Positions 1 to 6,185 are shown, counted from the stretch's first letter. The stretch: DNA of 9,269 nt from Clostridia bacterium (GCA_017452565.1 JAFTMF010000169.1:1-9269); one strand, 5' to 3'. The notes: generated from the sequence alone by a model not told the origin. A program made the numbers and translations.

Positions 1-5
1 AAATT

Positions 6-54
6 CGCAAAAAGGAAATGGAGGGACTCTCGCACTTTTGCGTTTTTCTTTTTT
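6..54 (+). terminator. possible Rho-independent terminator at left edge
   Basis: CGCAAAA (6-12) can pair with TTTTGCG (36-42) and is followed on the plus strand by a T-rich run (43-54). The 23-nt loop is long and the 7-bp stem is A/T rich, so this is weak. It would serve a plus-strand gene ending left of the window. Confidence 0.3.
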
Positions 55-72
55 CCTTTTCATCTTCATCTT

Positions 73-110
73 AAAAAGCCGTACTACGCTTACGCATAGT
101 ACGGCTTTTT
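73..110. terminator. bidirectional Rho-independent terminator
   Basis: A perfect 14-bp stem (73-86 with 97-110) has a 10-nt loop and carries five A on the left and five T on the right. It therefore makes a hairpin with a U-tract in both directions. On the minus strand it is the most plausible end of the ECF sigma operon transcript (last stop codon at 272). On the plus strand it would stop a transcript from the unseen left neighbour. Confidence 0.85.
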
Positions 111-120
111 CGACAGACTG

Positions 121-145
121 AAATCCCCCGAAAGGGGGATTTTTT
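121..145 (+). terminator. Rho-independent terminator, GAAA loop
   Basis: AAATCCCCC (121-129) pairs with GGGGGATTT (134-142) across a GAAA tetraloop of the stable GNRA class. A run of six T (140-145) follows on the plus strand. It lies 10 bp downstream of the bidirectional hairpin, so plus-strand transcription meets two terminators in a row. On the minus strand the U-tract is only three bases. Confidence 0.7.
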
Positions 146-156
146 AGTGGAAAATT

Positions 157-177
157 GCAAGTGGCAAGTTGCAAATT
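157..177. repeat. three-copy heptamer tandem repeat
   Basis: Three consecutive 7-bp units GCAAGTG, GCAAGTT and GCAAATT follow directly after the terminators, in a gene-free stretch (146-271). I see no gene, promoter or RNA in the rest of that stretch. The repeat could be slippage debris or an edge of a dispersed intergenic repeat; its function is unknown. Confidence 0.45.
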
Positions 178-271
178 GGGCAGAGCCGAGCGTCCGGCAA
201 GCGGAGGGGGCGTATTGCGGCAGATCCTTGTAATAGAGCACCGATTTGCAATGTCGTCAGCTCGTCTGCTC

Positions 272-1672
272 TCACGAAGCGGGGGAAGTGTCACGGTCGG
301 GGGTGGCATTGACCTCGCTGTCCCAGAGTACGGAGACTTGTGTACCGTCATGGATGAGCATACCGGTTCGATTGACTTCGGTCTTCCTATATTCTATCTC
401 CTTCACACAAAGAACGCCGTTTCTGACAAAGAGATGATAATCGTAGTTCATCCTGTCCGATAGATAAAAAATGCACTTTTTCGTCTCGAAATCGAAAATT
501 TCAATGCTGGAATGGACGATGCCGCTGCCGAGCATCGTGCCGAAGCATAGCTCCGGTTTGGAATCTCCGTTGACGTCTGCCAAATAAAAGCTCTCGCAAC
601 CGTATCCGAGGCCTCCGAGGAACTTTTCATCGTTAATGTAAATGCCGTCTTCTTTTTGTTCAATCACGGCATTCCCCAGCTCGGGGACGGTGACCGAAAA
701 AAGCAGGCTCGATTCACTGTCGTAGGAATGAGGGAAACTCCAAATCCGTTTTGCGTAGCAAGGGGATTGGATGGGGAGATCTTCTGCCGTTCCATTGAGA
801 TAGGGTACAATATCGGACAGCTTATATAGCTTGGTATTGCCAAGATAGACAGCGCCCAGCGATGCGTATTCAGCACCCGGAGGGTTGGGGAAAAGATGGG
901 AAGAGATAGCCTGAACCTCCAGTGGCAAGTGTTGATTGGAAATAAAGTAAAAACTGTCTTCTACAAACTGTTCTCCCTCTGCATTATAATACACTTGTAT
1001 GGTGCAAATAGGACCGCCACAGATATAGTAGGCATTTTCATAGGGAGAATCGGTTGAAGTCGCTTTTTTCAGAAACAGTACGAATTCATCTCCGTAAACA
1101 AACAAGGGATAATCGGCGTACGTGCAGGTCTGCAAGCTGCCTGCTTGCAGAAGGGTGATGGACTCTTCGATAGTTCCGCTGTACACCTCCAAAATGGTGG
1201 CATCGTAGAAGGTATGAATTTTGTCATCCCCTAACCAATTTCCAACACGCAGGTGCACCACGGCGTCTGCCGCTGCTCTGCCTTGGGAAAAAGTGGGGGG
1301 AGTGATCCACTGTGCTTTGGCTTCAGGCTCTTTTCTGCGGGCAGGAGGAAGAACGATGTTCGCTGAAGGATTGGTAGGTGTATCAGTGGACGAGGTGGTA
1401 GAATCCACGGAAGAAGCAGGCGTTTTGCCTAAATCAAACAGCGGCAAGGTAAACGCAATCCCCACCAGCAACAGCGCACACACGGCATAGACGGCGATGG
1501 CTTTGGAAAACCGTCTGATGTGCACCCGTCGGCTCACTCCGGCACGGCGCAGGGGCAGTCCGCTTTTGGCTGCTGCCTTCAAATCGGCAGGAGCGGTGAT
1601 ATAGCGATCCATTCCCGCAAAGTCTTCCTGCAATTTGTCATTTTCGGGGACGTTATCATTTCGATTAAACAT
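272..1672 (-). CDS. single-pass membrane protein, putative anti-sigma factor/sensor of the ECF operon
   Basis: This 466-residue protein probably controls the sigma factor encoded just upstream. Residues 1-56 are cytoplasmic and basic near the membrane (RRVHIRRFSK). A single transmembrane helix lies at about 58-80. A Ser/Thr/Pro linker follows (about 84-112), then a large extracytoplasmic part (about 120-466). Residues 137-202 form a beta-rich segment, and residues 366-375 (DVNGDSKPEL) resemble the calcium-binding loop of FG-GAP/VCBS-type repeats. The N-terminus has no HxxxCxxC zinc anti-sigma motif, so sigma binding is inferred from topology and gene order, not from a known domain. The ATG overlaps the sigma gene by 8 bp, and AAAGGAG lies 9 bases before it (1682-1688), which suggests translational coupling. 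Transcription probably ends at the hairpin 73-110. An alternative reading is a membrane-anchored protein belonging to the regulon but not itself a regulator. Confidence 0.7.
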   Translation of the reverse strand: MFNRNDNVPENDKLQEDFAGMDRYITAPADLKAAAKSGLPLRRAGVSRRVHIRRFSKAIAVYAVCALLLVGIAFTLPLFDLGKTPASSVDSTTSSTDTPTNPSANIVLPPARRKEPEAKAQWITPPTFSQGRAAADAVVHLRVGNWLGDDKIHTFYDATILEVYSGTIEESITLLQAGSLQTCTYADYPLFVYGDEFVLFLKKATSTDSPYENAYYICGGPICTIQVYYNAEGEQFVEDSFYFISNQHLPLEVQAISSHLFPNPPGAEYASLGAVYLGNTKLYKLSDIVPYLNGTAEDLPIQSPCYAKRIWSFPHSYDSESSLLFSVTVPELGNAVIEQKEDGIYINDEKFLGGLGYGCESFYLADVNGDSKPELCFGTMLGSGIVHSSIEIFDFETKKCIFYLSDRMNYDYHLFVRNGVLCVKEIEYRKTEVNRTGMLIHDGTQVSVLWDSEVNATPDRDTSPAS

Positions 1673-2150
1673 AAATGTCTTCTCCTTTCAGTAATTCTCT
1701 CAGCAGGACGCGCCCACGGGAGAGCCGTGCCCGAAAAGTGCCGGGGCGAAGCTCCAGCGCCTTGGCGCAGGTATCGGCGTCCATACCTTCGATGTAGTAG
1801 AGCTGGATGGGTAGGCGGTATTTGGCAGGCAACTTCAGCATTGCCTCGTACAGCCCCGCCTTTTCCTCGGGGATGGCAAGACTGCCGCTCACCTCCTCCA
1901 AGCTCAGGGTGGCGTGGCGAAATGAGGCCGAGATATAACTCCTGCAGCAGAGCAGGGTCGCGCGGATGATCCACGCCTTGCGGTGGTTCTCGTCGTTGAA
2001 GGTGCGCTCCTTCTGAAACAGACGAAGGAAGGTTTCCTGAAAAACCTCCTCGGCGGCCTCCTCCTTCCGGGTGCGGGAGAGGGCAATGCGCCATACCATA
2101 TCTGCATAAAGGTCTACGATTTGATCACGATCGTCGTTTTGTGTTATCAT
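1665..2150 (-). CDS. ECF-type RNA polymerase sigma factor (sigma-70 family)
   Basis: At 161 residues this is the usual size of an extracytoplasmic-function sigma factor, which directs RNA polymerase to a small set of promoters. Region 2 covers about residues 10-77 and includes the helix EEVFQETFLRLF (34-45), which contacts core polymerase and the -10 element. Region 4 covers about 98-152, with LPAKYRLPIQLYYIEGM leading into a helix-turn-helix (about 122-148) that reads the -35 element. Regions 1 and 3 are absent, as expected for the class. The ATG start is preceded by AAGGAGG with an 8-base gap (2159-2165). The stop codon lies inside the start of the membrane protein gene, so the two are one operon. 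By family precedent the membrane protein would hold the sigma factor inactive until an envelope signal arrives. I cannot name the subfamily or the target promoters. Confidence 0.93.
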   Translation of the reverse strand: MITQNDDRDQIVDLYADMVWRIALSRTRKEEAAEEVFQETFLRLFQKERTFNDENHRKAWIIRATLLCCRSYISASFRHATLSLEEVSGSLAIPEEKAGLYEAMLKLPAKYRLPIQLYYIEGMDADTCAKALELRPGTFRARLSRGRVLLRELLKGEDIYV

Positions 2151-2196
2151 CTGTCTTGCCTCCTTTCACCCATAAATCTTTGGAAAAGTCCATTTT

Positions 2197-2243
2197 GTTA
2201 CATCGTCGAAAAAATTTTTTTGAAGATTATTCGAATCATTATA
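2197..2243 (-). promoter_or_regulatory. candidate promoter elements of the sigma operon (unresolved)
   Basis: Two partial signals lie upstream of the sigma gene. A TATAAT (2238-2243) has no recognisable -35: at 17-bp spacing the hexamer falls exactly on the first bases of the inverted repeat at 2261. A TGTAAC (2197-2202) resembles an ECF -35, but I see no matching -10 at 16-17 bp. Neither is convincing alone. Confidence 0.22.
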
Positions 2244-2260
2244 ATAGTAGATTGTTATTC

Positions 2261-2383
2261 GTAGGGCGGGGGCTTGCTCCCGCCGTTTTCTGAAAAACGA
2301 AAAACACAAACGAGCAATGAATCGTCGCTCGTTTGTGTTGCTTGCGATTGATTATTTCCGGCGGGAGCAAGCCCCCGCCCTAC
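2261..2383. repeat. 25-bp perfect inverted repeat framing a hairpin (MITE-like)
   Basis: The arms 2261-2285 and 2359-2383 are exact reverse complements, start with GTAGGGCGGG and are very GC rich, unlike the AT-rich DNA beside them. They enclose 73 bp that contain a second hairpin (2303-2339). The 123-bp unit has no coding capacity and I see no target-site duplication (TTATTC on the left, AGCGTT on the right). It could be a non-autonomous mobile unit, a REP-like dispersed repeat, or a compound terminator. Copy number in the host genome would tell these apart. Confidence 0.75.
2291..2339 (-). terminator. Rho-independent terminator of the GH127 gene
   Basis: A perfect 13-bp stem (2303-2315 with 2327-2339) with an 11-nt loop is followed on the minus strand by TTTTCGTTTTTC (2291-2302). 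It lies 80 bp past the glycosidase stop codon, inside the larger inverted repeat. Confidence 0.75.
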
Positions 2384-2418
2384 AGCGTTGGCAGATGTGC
2401 TTGACCAAATGAATAAGT

Positions 2419-4263
2419 TTACTTGGGTAGCTCGGTCATTCGCAGATTGGTGCATCCGTAAGGCTTCATCTTCACGGGCATCGTCTCGGAGATGGGCTCG
2501 CGGCTGTGGGGGACTTTTGCGCACAGATCGTTGTAGCCTTCTTCGTAGCCCCAATCGATCTGATACAGGGGCGCGGTGATCTCCACGGGAGGATGCTCGG
2601 AGGAGAAGGGATAGTCCACAATCTCGCACTCGGTGACGGTAAACTCGCCCTCGCCAAACGCCCAGTTCCACGGGGACTTGGGATAGATCTCATAGTCGCA
2701 GTAGGGGTACTTCCGCACTACGCCGTGACGCTCGTACTCGTGCATCTTCCACTCCTCGTCGATGTGCACCGAGTAGTAGAGAGGCCCGCGGCGGAGTACC
2801 GCCATCTCACGGGGACGCTCCTCGAAGACGATGTCAAAATCCATCGACAGTTCTACAGTAGTCTCGCCCTCCCACACACGGTCGATGCGGGCGATCTTGC
2901 CGGCTTCTACGGGTTTGCCGTCTAAGGTGGCGTTCTTCGCCCAAGCGGGGATGCGCACTTCCAGCGCAAACTGCACGGGAGCGGAGGTCTTTACGGTATA
3001 TTTGCCGCTGTTGCGGAAAGGATAGAGGGTGTCAAGGGAAACTTCCACCGCTACGCCGTTCATCTCGGTCTTTACCGTAGCAGGCGCAAGCACAGCAGAG
3101 AGGATGGAGTTCTCACCCTTCAGGAAGGTGTGCCAAGCCAGCTTCGGCCATCCCTGATTGAAGTTGGCGGTGCAGCAACCGAAGTTGGGCTCCAAGCCGA
3201 AGAGGTGCGCCTCTTGGCTGTTGGTGCCGAAGATGGGCTTGCCCATAAAGCGCACGCAGGCCATCTGATTCACCATCTGATCGTACTGGTGAGTCCACAT
3301 ATCGGGGGAGATGGTGGCAGGCAGAGCGTTATACGCCAGCGTTTCCAAGCGATCCAGCCAAAGGGTGTTGCCGGTGAGCAGGAAGATCTGCTCGTAGGAG
3401 TACATCGCCTCCACCACGCCGCAAAGCTCGGTGCCCTGAATGGGGCTGTCGCCCGACAGATTCTCGTCACCGGTGAAGTGCCCAACCGCAGTGCCGTGAT
3501 ATTGGGTCAGCAGTCCCAGCATTTTTTCGGCAAAGGCTTCGCCTTCGGCAACTCTGTCGCCCAGCCGTCCGCCAAGGACTTCGGATTTGATTGCCATAGC
3601 GAGATTCACTACGTGGGTTTGATAATTCCAATCGGTGTGAGGCTCCTGATCCATCCAGTTGTCAAAGAGATCCCGATAGCCGGTGCCCTGCACGCGGAGC
3701 ATTCCCGCAAGATAGGGGAGCCACTCCTCGCCGGTGCGGTCGTAGAGCCAGTAGATGGAGACGAGTCCCTCGAACCAGCGAGCCGCCGCCCAGTTGAAGA
3801 GGGTGTTGCCTCGGATGTGGAGCATCAGATTGTGCAGCGCACGGCGCACGGCCTCCTCAATGCGCTCGTCTCCCGAGCATTCGTAGTAGACCACCAGCAC
3901 CTTGCAGATGAGGAAGGTTGCCCACACGTCGTAGCGAGAGCGTTCGTGATCCTCGCAGGGACAGATCCAGCCGTCGGGCTTTTGACGCGCGAGGATTCCG
4001 TCGATGTATCGCTTGGCACGTGCTTTCAGATCTTCGTCATCCAGCAGCCACGCCAGCGGGATAAAGCCGTCCAGCCAGTAGGGTACACGCTCCCAGCCCT
4101 CGCAAGGACCGCCGATCCAGCGGGAGTCACGGATGTCGGGCCAGATCTTGTCCAGATTGCCCGAAAGTCCTTCTGCCTGAATGCGGAGCTGTTTTCTCAG
4201 CCAACCCGTGGGACGGAGTGCGGGAGCGGGGAAGGTTTCATATTTCGGATTTGCCAATTTCAT
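2419..4263 (-). CDS. GH127/DUF1680 glycoside hydrolase, probable beta-L-arabinofuranosidase
   Basis: Family members remove terminal L-arabinofuranose from plant glycans and hydroxyproline-linked arabino-oligosaccharides. The 614 residues fit the family: an alpha/alpha barrel over about 1-390, then beta-sandwich domains. The zinc and nucleophile site is visible as GTELCGVVEAM (Glu279, Cys281) and FGCCTANFNQGWPKL (Cys363, Cys364). These match Glu338, Cys340, Cys417 and Cys418 of the Bifidobacterium enzyme HypBA1, where Cys417 is the nucleophile. The equivalent of its acid/base Glu322 probably lies in GDENLSG (265-271; Glu267 is the best candidate), but the spacing is not exact. There is no signal peptide, so it should act in the cytoplasm on imported sugars. 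GAGGAGG lies 7 bases before the ATG (4271-4277). It is a single transcription unit with its own promoter and terminator; no transporter or sugar regulator is in view. The exact substrate is uncertain because the family has broadened. Confidence 0.88.
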   Translation of the reverse strand: MKLANPKYETFPAPALRPTGWLRKQLRIQAEGLSGNLDKIWPDIRDSRWIGGPCEGWERVPYWLDGFIPLAWLLDDEDLKARAKRYIDGILARQKPDGWICPCEDHERSRYDVWATFLICKVLVVYYECSGDERIEEAVRRALHNLMLHIRGNTLFNWAAARWFEGLVSIYWLYDRTGEEWLPYLAGMLRVQGTGYRDLFDNWMDQEPHTDWNYQTHVVNLAMAIKSEVLGGRLGDRVAEGEAFAEKMLGLLTQYHGTAVGHFTGDENLSGDSPIQGTELCGVVEAMYSYEQIFLLTGNTLWLDRLETLAYNALPATISPDMWTHQYDQMVNQMACVRFMGKPIFGTNSQEAHLFGLEPNFGCCTANFNQGWPKLAWHTFLKGENSILSAVLAPATVKTEMNGVAVEVSLDTLYPFRNSGKYTVKTSAPVQFALEVRIPAWAKNATLDGKPVEAGKIARIDRVWEGETTVELSMDFDIVFEERPREMAVLRRGPLYYSVHIDEEWKMHEYERHGVVRKYPYCDYEIYPKSPWNWAFGEGEFTVTECEIVDYPFSSEHPPVEITAPLYQIDWGYEEGYNDLCAKVPHSREPISETMPVKMKPYGCTNLRMTELPK

Positions 4264-4298
4264 AGAAATGCCTCCTCAAATCTATCAGTATTGTCTTT

Positions 4299-4327
4299 AT
4301 GATACTAAATTCCGAGAGTTTTGTCAA
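4299..4327 (-). promoter_or_regulatory. sigma-A promoter of the GH127 gene
   Basis: On the minus strand TTGACA (4322-4327) and TATCAT (4299-4304) are separated by exactly 17 bp. Transcription would begin near 4292, giving a leader of about 30 nt with a strong ribosome binding site. The perfect -35 suggests strong basal expression; I see no clear operator palindrome. Confidence 0.85.
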
Positions 4328-4403
4328 GTAGATTCTGACCGGAAAAAGCGTTGCGCCGTAATCGGTATCATTGGCAAAAAAGCGGAAAAATCGCAATTTC
4401 CTA

Positions 4404-4432
4404 TTGCAATTGTGGGGAATTTATGCTACAAT
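4404..4432 (+). promoter_or_regulatory. extended -10 promoter of the 91-residue microprotein gene
   Basis: TTGCAA (4404-4409) and TACAAT (4427-4432) are 17 bp apart, and TG at 4424-4425 makes an extended -10 (TGCTACAAT). Transcription would start near 4439, about 33 nt before the ATG. The 13-mer TTTCCTATTGCAA ending in this -35 (4397-4409) also occurs at the lipoprotein promoter. Confidence 0.72.
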
Positions 4433-4471
4433 ATATAAAATGAATGCTGAAAAGATCGGATGGAATAGAGT

Positions 4472-4747
4472 ATGTTCAAAAAGAAGAAAAAAGCGGAAGA
4501 GCCCTGCATCGAAGCTGCCGCATCCGCTGAGCAGCAGGAAATCTGCACCGAAGAGGAGCCGAAAAAGCCGCAGAAGCCTGCAAAGCCCCTGCCCGAGATC
4601 CCCGTCAGCGATTCGCTGGCTGCCGGGCTGATTGCTATTGTATTTGCGGCGGTGGGTATGATGATGTGCCTCAAAACCTGCAAGGAAGCCAATCCTAAGG
4701 AAAAGAAGCCGAAGAAGCCCAAGAAAGAGAAGAAAGAAAAGAAATAA
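4472..4747 (+). CDS. small lysine-rich single-pass membrane protein, unknown function
   Basis: This 91-residue protein matches no family I recognise. Residues 1-8 are MFKKKKKA. Residues 9-47 are acidic, then Pro/Lys rich. A hydrophobic helix covers about 48-68 (SLAAGLIAIVFAAVGMMMCL) and ends at a Cys66/Cys70 pair. The tail (71-91) is almost all Lys, Glu and Pro. The helix is internal, not a cleavable signal. Cysteines at 12 and 25 lie on the other side of the membrane from the Cys66/Cys70 end. The gene is likely real because a promoter ends about 40 bp upstream, a perfect hairpin follows the stop at once, and the reading frame runs the whole way between them. The ribosome binding site is weak (GGATGG at 4458-4463). 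The polybasic tail could bind phospholipid heads, RNA or ribosomes, but that is a guess. It converges with the lipoprotein gene. Confidence 0.72.
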   Translation: MFKKKKKAEEPCIEAAASAEQQEICTEEEPKKPQKPAKPLPEIPVSDSLAAGLIAIVFAAVGMMMCLKTCKEANPKEKKPKKPKKEKKEKK

Positions 4748-4781
4748 GCAGAAAAGCGCAGGTTTACCTGCGCTTTTCTGC
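4748..4781 (+). terminator. terminator hairpin of the microprotein gene
   Basis: A perfect inverted repeat (4748-4763 with 4766-4781) begins directly after the stop codon and folds to a 15-bp stem with a TTTA loop. The stem has internal T-runs, but no U-tract follows it. Efficient stopping may therefore also need the adjacent hairpin (4797-4824). Confidence 0.7.
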
Positions 4782-4792
4782 CGGGAATAGGC

Positions 4793-4824
4793 AAAAAAAC
4801 AGACCGTCCGAGGACGGTCTGTTT
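4793..4824 (-). terminator. Rho-independent terminator of the lipoprotein gene
   Basis: A 13-bp perfect inverted repeat (4797-4809 with 4812-4824) is followed on the minus strand by seven T (4793-4799). It lies 13 bp past the lipoprotein stop codon. On the plus strand it is followed by TTTGAATTT and may back up the microprotein hairpin. Confidence 0.88.
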
Positions 4825-4837
4825 GAATTTGGTTTGC

Positions 4838-5911
4838 TTAGCCTGCGAAGAGCTCCAGCTCGTTGAGCTGGAATGCACCGCCGGTTACGAAGACGATCTT
4901 GTAGTTTACGCACTCCTTAGCAGCGGAAACTGCGTAGGAGTAGGGAGTGCTGTTGGTAGCTTCCAGACCGGTTACGTTGGTCTTGGTTGCCGCAACGGTA
5001 GACAGCTCAACCCATTCGCCGTTTACTTCGCCGTACAGAGTCCAACCCAGAGGATTACGGCCGCTGTTGGAAGCGGTGTCGCCGCCGGTGTACAGAGTGT
5101 AGTAGGTAACGGTAGCAGCAGCATCCAGAGAGAAGGTTACGGTAACGCTGCCATTGGTCTGGCCGCCGATCTTGGTGCCGGTGGTGTTGCCGTCGAACAG
5201 GTTCTTGGCAGGACCGTCGCCCCATGCGCTGAAGCCTTCAGCAGCTGCAATGGAGTCAGCCTTTACGGTTACCTTGTTCAGACCCTCGGGCAGGGTAACG
5301 TTCAGAGGAGCACGCTCGGGAGCGTTTGCGGTGGACAGAGCGGAAACGATGGTTTCAGCCTTGGTGTAGTGGGTCATAACGCTGTCAGCGTTGTAAACGT
5401 AAACGATGATCTCGTAGGAAATGCCGGAGATCAGGGTAGCGCCTGCGGATTCAACGTTGAAGCGGAAGAAGTTGCCGCTGTTAGCGTACTGTTCGATCTT
5501 GTAGAGATCGCCGTCGATGGAAACAACAGCAAATGCGCCGTCGTTTGCGATAGCGTCCATTACAGCAGTGTGAACTGCGGTGGTCTTGTCTTCGAAGTTG
5601 TAGATCAGACCAACGGGACCGCCGAACTCGGAGGGCTGCTCAAATGCATAAACCTTTGCGGTAGCACCTTCGATATCGTTGATGCAGGTAGCGCCGGTGG
5701 TGTCGGTGCTGATTTCGAACTTGGGAGTCTCGTCGGTTTCGGGCTCGTTGGTGTCGGGAGCCTTCTCGGTGGTGGTTGTGGTGGTAGTGGTAGTAGTGGG
5801 AGCCTTAGTAGTGGTGGAAGCGGTGGTAGTGGTGTCGGCAGTGTCACCGCAAGCTACCAAAGCCGCGCCGCACAGGCAGACTGCTACCAGAACGGAAAGA
5901 AGCTTCTTCAT
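4838..5911 (-). CDS. surface lipoprotein with Thr-rich linker and discoidin (F5/8 type C)-like domain
   Basis: The 357 residues begin with a type II signal peptide: KK, a hydrophobic core, and lipobox LVAC with the lipidated Cys21. It should therefore be anchored on the outer face of the membrane. Residues 24-50 are a threonine tract, including an unbroken run at 39-48, followed by an acidic Pro/Glu/Asp spacer (50-64). Residues about 70-190 are beta-rich and of unknown fold. Residues about 212-356 resemble the F5/8 type C (discoidin) fold: SAWGDGPAKNLFDGNTTG, a long beta region, GWTLYGEVNGEWVEL, and the ending FQLNELELFAG. Such domains often bind carbohydrate, and no catalytic domain is present, so a binding or adhesion role is inferred. 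GGAGG lies 9 bases before the ATG (5921-5925). It is a single-gene unit. The ligand is unknown. The GH127 gene nearby invites a link to plant glycans, but that enzyme is cytoplasmic and the link is weak. Confidence 0.82.
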   Translation of the reverse strand: MKKLLSVLVAVCLCGAALVACGDTADTTTTASTTTKAPTTTTTTTTTTEKAPDTNEPETDETPKFEISTDTTGATCINDIEGATAKVYAFEQPSEFGGPVGLIYNFEDKTTAVHTAVMDAIANDGAFAVVSIDGDLYKIEQYANSGNFFRFNVESAGATLISGISYEIIVYVYNADSVMTHYTKAETIVSALSTANAPERAPLNVTLPEGLNKVTVKADSIAAAEGFSAWGDGPAKNLFDGNTTGTKIGGQTNGSVTVTFSLDAAATVTYYTLYTGGDTASNSGRNPLGWTLYGEVNGEWVELSTVAATKTNVTGLEATNSTPYSYAVSAAKECVNYKIVFVTGGAFQLNELELFAG

Positions 5912-5967
5912 GGGGAATGTCCTCCAAAATAAAAATTTCGGTGTCGAGAATGACTACCGTTGCTGAT

Positions 5968-5995
5968 ATTGTATCATAAATTGCGATTTTTGCAA
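5968..5995 (-). promoter_or_regulatory. promoter of the lipoprotein gene
   Basis: On the minus strand TTGCAA (5990-5995) and TACAAT (5968-5973) are 16 bp apart, with an upstream TG giving the extended -10 TGATACAAT. Transcription would start near 5961, leaving a leader of about 50 nt. The 13-mer TTTCCTATTGCAA (5990-6002, minus) covers the -35 as at the microprotein promoter. CGATTT and AAATCG flank the -35 as a 6-bp inverted repeat (5984-5989 with 6000-6005) and could be an operator. Confidence 0.72.
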
Positions 5996-6094
5996 TAGGA
6001 AATCGGTATAATTCACAGAATCGTAACAAAGCGACGGCAATCCCAATAAAGAATCGTATATAATTGCAAGAAATAGGGGAATAATCGAAACTAC

Positions 6095-6123
6095 TTGACA
6101 TTTTGTGGAATGTATGATACAAT
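6095..6123 (+). promoter_or_regulatory. sigma-A promoter of rtcB
   Basis: A perfect TTGACA (6095-6100) and TACAAT (6118-6123) are 17 bp apart, with TG at 6115-6116 as an extended -10. The predicted start is near 6130, so the leader before the ATG is about 95 nt. I see no sigma-54 -24/-12 elements, unlike the RtcR-controlled rtc operon of Escherichia coli. Confidence 0.88.
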
Positions 6124-6185
6124 TATCTCAGATTCTTTTGGATGATGGGCAGTCAGCTATCCACTCTTTCTCCGATTTGCCACTA

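Noticed and set aside
1..70. Minus-strand start MKMKRKKEKRK... running off the left edge
   Set aside because: It sits directly after a terminator, has no ribosome binding site or promoter, and its lysines come from an A-rich tract that looks like hairpin and T-run DNA.
155..463. Plus-strand open frame of 102 codons across the repeat and the end of the membrane protein gene
   Set aside because: It starts in the heptamer repeat, has no ribosome binding site, and mostly overlaps a real minus-strand gene.
1579..2094. Minus-strand open frame of 171 codons overlapping the sigma gene in another frame
   Set aside because: Its composition is typical of an out-of-frame reading, and the 161-residue frame carries both sigma domains and a ribosome binding site.
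2197..2202. TGTAAC as an autoregulated ECF promoter for the sigma operon
   Set aside because: No CGTC-like or other -10 at 16-17 bp downstream; kept only as a low-confidence candidate.
3130..4302. Plus-strand open frame of 390 codons opposite the GH127 gene
   Set aside because: It lies antisense to a gene with clear family motifs and a promoter. It has no ribosome binding site or recognisable domain, and long antisense frames are common opposite GC-rich coding sequence.
4823..5932. Plus-strand open frame of 369 codons opposite the lipoprotein gene
   Set aside because: Its Gly/Val/Ser-rich composition is the mirror of the Thr/Ala/Asn codons of the lipoprotein. The minus strand has a signal peptide, ribosome binding site, promoter and terminator.
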